The notes below the pieces were generated by a model. It saw only the letters and a program-made list of their open reading frames with translations. It ran no database searches and was not told the DNA's origin. A DNA stretch of 64,000 nt from Bacteroidaceae bacterium (GTDB taxonomy: Bacteria > Bacteroidota > Bacteroidia > Bacteroidales > Bacteroidaceae), in NCBI GenBank assembly GCA_017525235.1, contig JAFXTC010000038.1, positions 1 to 64,000 on the forward strand, given 5' to 3'. Each line of letters opens with the position of its first letter. The stretch's first letter is position 1. Below are positions 60,099-64,000 of the stretch, piece by piece. Position numbers and translations under genes: made by a program.

Positions 60099-61628
60099 TT
60101 ATTTTGTTTTGTTAATCCATCCGCTATAAGATACGGATAGCATGCCGCCGTTGCTTTTGCCAAGGATTTCTCCGTCGTTATGACCATAGCTTGCTGTGAT
60201 GCCTAACCCTTTCACTTGGCGGGGCTTATAGATAACTTCTGCCATAAGATAGTTGGCTTTCTGTGGATCTGGTGTGGGGGTATAGTAGGAACCTAAACTT
60301 TTTTCGTGAGTGTAAAGGAATCGCCATCCCCATTCCTCTGTGGGTTGTCCACATAGGCCTATATGATGAGCATTGATTCGGTTGTGGTAAACCATCAGGT
60401 TATGATTGAACTTGCCGTTTGCAAGTTTGTCGTTATACATGGGGGAGGAGAGTAGTGGATTTCCCATTACGTAGCCCGAATGTTGCCAGGCACCATAGAT
60501 GTGATGGTTGTAGTATTGGTCACATCCGCTAATCTGTTCTGGTATGACAGCCGTCTTGTCATGATAGATGGCACCACTTTGGTCCATGGTGCCAATGTGT
60601 TCATAAACAAGACTACTTAGGAACGGATTCTTGGGTAAGTTTATTTCTACGCCCCAGAGCATATCTTTCCAACCATACTGCCAGAACATTTGGCTTTCGT
60701 CTTCGAAGAAGTGCTCCATATAGGCGGCTACGCTCCAGCCTTTGCCGTGATAGTCGGCGCGTAGATGCCAACTTCCTAGCTGGTTTCCTTCCCGGTTAGC
60801 ATAAATGTTACCATCATTAACGTCGCTTCCTCCAGGAATGAATGCATTCCAGAAACTCTTGAAGCCGTTAAGCAGATTTACGTTTTCTTCTATCGTAGCA
60901 TCAAAACCAGACCTTTGCCAAATGTTATGTCCTGTGCCACCAAATTGGCAGCTCATCTCCAGCCCGCCAGTAACGGTAAGGGGGAACTTCTCTTTATTGC
61001 CTATGCGCAGAAATGCAGCCTTTGAGTGATAAAGAGAGCCTGTGGTATAATAGAAAGCTTTGTTATTACCGTTATACTCGCGTTGCCAGGCATTGTCTGT
61101 GTACCATCCATACGCAATATGTGCCTTGAGGGCCAGCCAATTCTTCGTGCCAGGAATTATCCAAAAATCAGGTAACTCCAATCGAATTTGAGGGAGCGGA
61201 CGTGCGTTGATACCTGTGGTCATGGCACCACTACTGAGGGCTTGATTCTTTAATTCAAGAGGTCGTTCCTTCTGACCTAAACTTAGTCGAAGGACCTTCC
61301 ACTGAATATCGGCGTAAAGCTGTTGTATTATAAAGTGTTTACTTCCCATTCCAACAGCCACAGCTATGTCTGCCCCATATCCTATGCGCCATTTTCGCAG
61401 ACTGTCGGCCATAACATCCCTTCCGATTGCACCACGCAGATAACCATAGTTGTTATGGTGGGAGCTAAGACCGTATCTGTTGCTGGTAAACCAGAACGGA
61501 GCAAAATCTCCGCCACTAAATGCGCTGGTAACGGTCCCCTCGTAGCGTATGTCTTTCCCTAAGCGACTAATTTGTGCTTCAGAGACTATGGGAAGGATGA
61601 TGAAAACAGTTATTAGAAGTCGCTTCAT
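60099..61628 (-). CDS. Capsule assembly Wzi family outer-membrane protein
   Basis: 509 aa; signal peptide MKRLLITVFIILPIVSEA. Long barrel with features of the Wzi family (FAPFWFTSNRYGLSSHHNNYGYLRG, DIQWKVLRLSLGQKERPLELKN, LELPDFWIIPGTKNWLALKAHIAYGWYTDN). Wzi holds the capsule polymer on the outer face of the outer membrane. It starts immediately after the Wzc stop (no gap) and is followed by the lipocalin-like gene. Confidence 0.9.
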   Translation of the reverse strand: MKRLLITVFIILPIVSEAQISRLGKDIRYEGTVTSAFSGGDFAPFWFTSNRYGLSSHHNNYGYLRGAIGRDVMADSLRKWRIGYGADIAVAVGMGSKHFIIQQLYADIQWKVLRLSLGQKERPLELKNQALSSGAMTTGINARPLPQIRLELPDFWIIPGTKNWLALKAHIAYGWYTDNAWQREYNGNNKAFYYTTGSLYHSKAAFLRIGNKEKFPLTVTGGLEMSCQFGGTGHNIWQRSGFDATIEENVNLLNGFKSFWNAFIPGGSDVNDGNIYANREGNQLGSWHLRADYHGKGWSVAAYMEHFFEDESQMFWQYGWKDMLWGVEINLPKNPFLSSLVYEHIGTMDQSGAIYHDKTAVIPEQISGCDQYYNHHIYGAWQHSGYVMGNPLLSSPMYNDKLANGKFNHNLMVYHNRINAHHIGLCGQPTEEWGWRFLYTHEKSLGSYYTPTPDPQKANYLMAEVIYKPRQVKGLGITASYGHNDGEILGKSNGGMLSVSYSGWINKTK

Positions 61629-64000
61629 TTATTTCTCTGTATGTTCACGACTTCCTTGGTTTCCGTAATGGCCGTAGATACCATAGTGGCCATATTTGCC
61701 ATAACCATAGCCATATTTTCCGTACTTGCCATATTTTCCGTACTTGCCATACTTTCCGTATCCATAATAATAGCCGTATTTCTTCTTCTTAAGGTCTACA
61801 CCATTAAGAACTAAGTTCACCTTTGGCAACTTATTGTTCTCACACAGACTGTTGATAAGAGCGAAGTTTGAACGTGGTGAATAGTCTGCACGACAAACGA
61901 CTAACGTAACTTCTGCTACACGTGAAATAGACAATGTGTCGCTTACGAGTCCGATAGGAGGCGTGTCGAGTACTATGTAGTCATAGTGTTCCTTAAGCAT
62001 TGATATGGCCAAATCAAGTTGCTCGCGCGTAATCAATTCACCTGGATTGGGAGGAATCACACCTGCCGGGAGTACGTCAAGGTTGGGATTGCCAATACCG
62101 TGGGCAATCTGGGCCTCCAACAGGTCATATTTCGTTTCGTTGCTGGAAAGGAAGGTCGTAATACCGTTTTTGCTCACAGGTATTCCGAACAACTTCACCA
62201 AACGAGGCTTGCGGATATCCAGACCAACAATAATAACTTTCTTACCCATCAGGGCCAAAGACATTGCCAAGTTTGTTGAAACAAATGTCTTTCCTTCTCC
62301 TGGAATACAACTTGTACAGCAAATGACTTTCTCATCGTTATTCTGTACAAAGCGTAGATTGGTACGTAATCCACGGAATGCCTCTTCCATGGTGTTATTG
62401 GAGTTTTCGTGTACAACCAAAGCCCGTTCGCCATCCACAACTTTATCTCCCAATGGGATATCTGCCAAGATGGGAATCTTTGTTAGTTTCTCCATGTCGT
62501 CTCGGCCTTCAATATGATAGCGTAAAAGATTACGCAGGAAAACAATTCCGATGGGGAATCCGAAACCAAGTATCAGAGCCATCAAGAATATAATCATTCT
62601 TTTGGGAGCAACCTGTCCTCCATATTGAGGTGAGTCAATGATTCTTGCTTTTGCTGCAGTACTGGCTAAGGAGATGGCATTCTCCTCTCTTTTCTGCAAA
62701 AGCATCAAATACAGGTTGGCCTGAATTTCTTGCTGACGCATAATGTTAGTCAGAGCACGCTCTTGAGTTGGAGTACTCTGAATACGGCTGTTAAACATGT
62801 GGAACTGACTGTCGGCACTCTTCTTTCGGGTCATCAGGTCGTTCTTTATGGCTTCCAGACTGATTCTAATGGAAGGCCACATTTCTTCCAATTCTGATGT
62901 GATGCGCTGTACGTAGGGGTTGTCTTCGCTTGAGGACTTTATAAGTCGGTTGCGCTGCAGAACGCCTTCATTGTATTTGCTGATTGATTGGTTCAGATTT
63001 GCATCCTGAAGTCCTAGGTTAGCTGGGATGACTTGCATGGCATTGGCTGGGTTGTTGGTGTAGTTTACCAATGCTGTAATAAGATTCAACTGAGTCTCCA
63101 GCTCCACTTGCTGTGATTGGTATTCGGTTGTCTTTGCCAAGGAGTTTGTAGCATCGTTGGTCAGGTTAATCAAGTCGTTGTTTTTCTTGTATTGCTCCAG
63201 GTTACTTTCTGTGATATCCAAGTCTCCACGAATGTTTAGCAGACGTTCTCTGATGAACTCGTCGGTCTTGGTTGCTACCTCGTTCTTGTCCTCATTGGCG
63301 TCATCATTATAACTCTTCAAAAGTTCGTTAAGATAATCCAAGGAACGTTGAACCTGTGTGTCTGTAAACGTGATGGCTGCAACCGTTGTAGTCTTACTGG
63401 TTGCTGCAGCATTAAGCTTGGCGGTATAAATTCTTCCTGCTGCGTCAAGAGGCATGATAACTGCATACAATGTGCGGTCCTCTGACATTTTGCTGGCAGG
63501 GTTCTTTTGGAAAATCACCGTGCCAACAGGAGTGGTGATGTTACCTGGCAGTTTTTTTATCTCACGATCAAACTCGATTTTTTCTTTGCTGCCTTTAATG
63601 GGTACTTCTCCCTTGATTATATATCCACCTTTCTCGTTTTTCTTGATTTCCAAACTGACAGGTGTCTGTAATACCGCTAATTGGCTTTCAGGCATGTCGA
63701 TAATTAACGGATTGTTGTTGTAGAGCTCTCTTTTACGCACACTTCCGTCAATAGCGTACGAAACATACAACTTTAATGCTTTGACAACTCGGGTATTGAT
63801 GTTGGTGCTCCGCAGTATTTCCAACTCGTTGTCAAAACCGTTACTGTTGGAAAACAAACCAACGTTTTCCAAATTCATCTGACCTGCCGACATTTTTCCT
63901 TTCTTATCATCATCCTTGATAAGAATCTTCATTGATGAAGTGAAAACGGGATTTGTGTATCGGAGATAGCAAAATGCCAAGCCTAAAGCAATAACGACGG
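61629..64000 (-). CDS. Wzc-like polysaccharide co-polymerase/tyrosine autokinase (5' end cut off)
   Basis: The frame is open to the window edge (VVIALGLAFCYLRYTN), so the start and first membrane helix are outside; about 790 residues are visible. Wzz domain, coiled coils (about 220-400), GNVR-type segment, helix 2 with GGQVAPKRMIIFLMALILGFGFPIG, then the BY-kinase: Walker A CIPGEGKTFVSTNLA, Walker A' VGLDIRKPRL, Walker B YDYIVLDTPPIG. The C-terminal Tyr cluster is unusually long: about 16 Tyr in a KYG/HYG/IYG repeat. It controls chain length and export by autophosphorylation. Head of the minus-strand genes Wzi, lipoprotein and WecA. Confidence 0.93.
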   Translation of the reverse strand, partial: VVIALGLAFCYLRYTNPVFTSSMKILIKDDDKKGKMSAGQMNLENVGLFSNSNGFDNELEILRSTNINTRVVKALKLYVSYAIDGSVRKRELYNNNPLIIDMPESQLAVLQTPVSLEIKKNEKGGYIIKGEVPIKGSKEKIEFDREIKKLPGNITTPVGTVIFQKNPASKMSEDRTLYAVIMPLDAAGRIYTAKLNAAATSKTTTVAAITFTDTQVQRSLDYLNELLKSYNDDANEDKNEVATKTDEFIRERLLNIRGDLDITESNLEQYKKNNDLINLTNDATNSLAKTTEYQSQQVELETQLNLITALVNYTNNPANAMQVIPANLGLQDANLNQSISKYNEGVLQRNRLIKSSSEDNPYVQRITSELEEMWPSIRISLEAIKNDLMTRKKSADSQFHMFNSRIQSTPTQERALTNIMRQQEIQANLYLMLLQKREENAISLASTAAKARIIDSPQYGGQVAPKRMIIFLMALILGFGFPIGIVFLRNLLRYHIEGRDDMEKLTKIPILADIPLGDKVVDGERALVVHENSNNTMEEAFRGLRTNLRFVQNNDEKVICCTSCIPGEGKTFVSTNLAMSLALMGKKVIIVGLDIRKPRLVKLFGIPVSKNGITTFLSSNETKYDLLEAQIAHGIGNPNLDVLPAGVIPPNPGELITREQLDLAISMLKEHYDYIVLDTPPIGLVSDTLSISRVAEVTLVVCRADYSPRSNFALINSLCENNKLPKVNLVLNGVDLKKKKYGYYYGYGKYGKYGKYGKYGKYGYGYGKYGHYGIYGHYGNQGSREHTEK
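61653..61790 (-). repeat. Tyr-rich KYG repeat region of the kinase tail
   Basis: Tandem 9-bp-based repeats (CCATATTTT/CCGTACTTG on the plus strand) encode KYG units; the repeat can lengthen or shorten in frame. Confidence 0.82.

Overview
The window looks like a chromosome segment of a gut or rumen Prevotella-type Bacteroidales. Evidence: promoters of the Bacteroidetes form (TTG or TTTG near -33, about 19 nt, then TAnnTTTG); a tmRNA tag reading GENNYALAA; lipoproteins and large secreted proteins ending in a type IX secretion-like C-terminal domain; and families typical of the order (DUF3256, DUF4831, DUF5689, DUF6359, Wzi, WbsX, DUF4838). Everything here is read from sequence; no database search was run.

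Layout. 1-85: end of a 5S rRNA gene and its terminator. 0.36-16.65 kb: secreted proteins, namely a 642-aa modular protein, a 57-aa peptide gene, two giant GLUG/beta-helix paralogues (1977 and 1853 aa) and a secreted endonuclease I. The two giants and the endonuclease share an almost identical C-terminal cassette and 3' flank. 16.8-20.4 kb: DUF3256 protein, EamA transporter, TruA, a lipoprotein DNA/RNA nuclease and ribosomal protein L31. 20.6-28.2 kb: small beta-barrel, two OB-fold-type lipoproteins, a TonB-receptor-like barrel and a divergent endonuclease/exonuclease/phosphatase protein. 28.3-34.3 kb: housekeeping genes (fructose-bisphosphate aldolase, hpt, adk, obgE, pgeF). 34.3-39.4 kb: two glycoside hydrolases (GH128-like, GH30-like). 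39.4-43.5 kb: DUF559 remnant, stand-alone AICAR formyltransferase, MBOAT/SGNH acetylation pair and ssrA. 43.7-64 kb: exopolysaccharide/capsule locus, with export, chain length, polymerase, flippase, pyruvylation and glycosyltransferase genes on + and WecA-like, lipoprotein, Wzi and Wzc tyrosine kinase genes on -.

How the genes may work together. Three secreted or lipoprotein nucleases, a TonB-receptor-like barrel and OB-fold lipoproteins lie within about 13 kb. Purine salvage and synthesis genes (hpt, adk, pgeF, AICAR formyltransferase) follow. I infer a possible outer-membrane nucleic-acid scavenging system; this is the best candidate for an undescribed system here.

The second theme is repeats. 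Many intergenic gaps carry short arrays with a 7-bp (sometimes 6-bp) period but different unit sequences. G/C-rich palindromes related to each other recur. Both kinds also run into coding sequence and encode linkers. A palindrome carrying a complete promoter occurs twice upstream of the secreted endonuclease, and a 75-bp element flanked by 5-bp direct repeats splits that gene's tail cassette.
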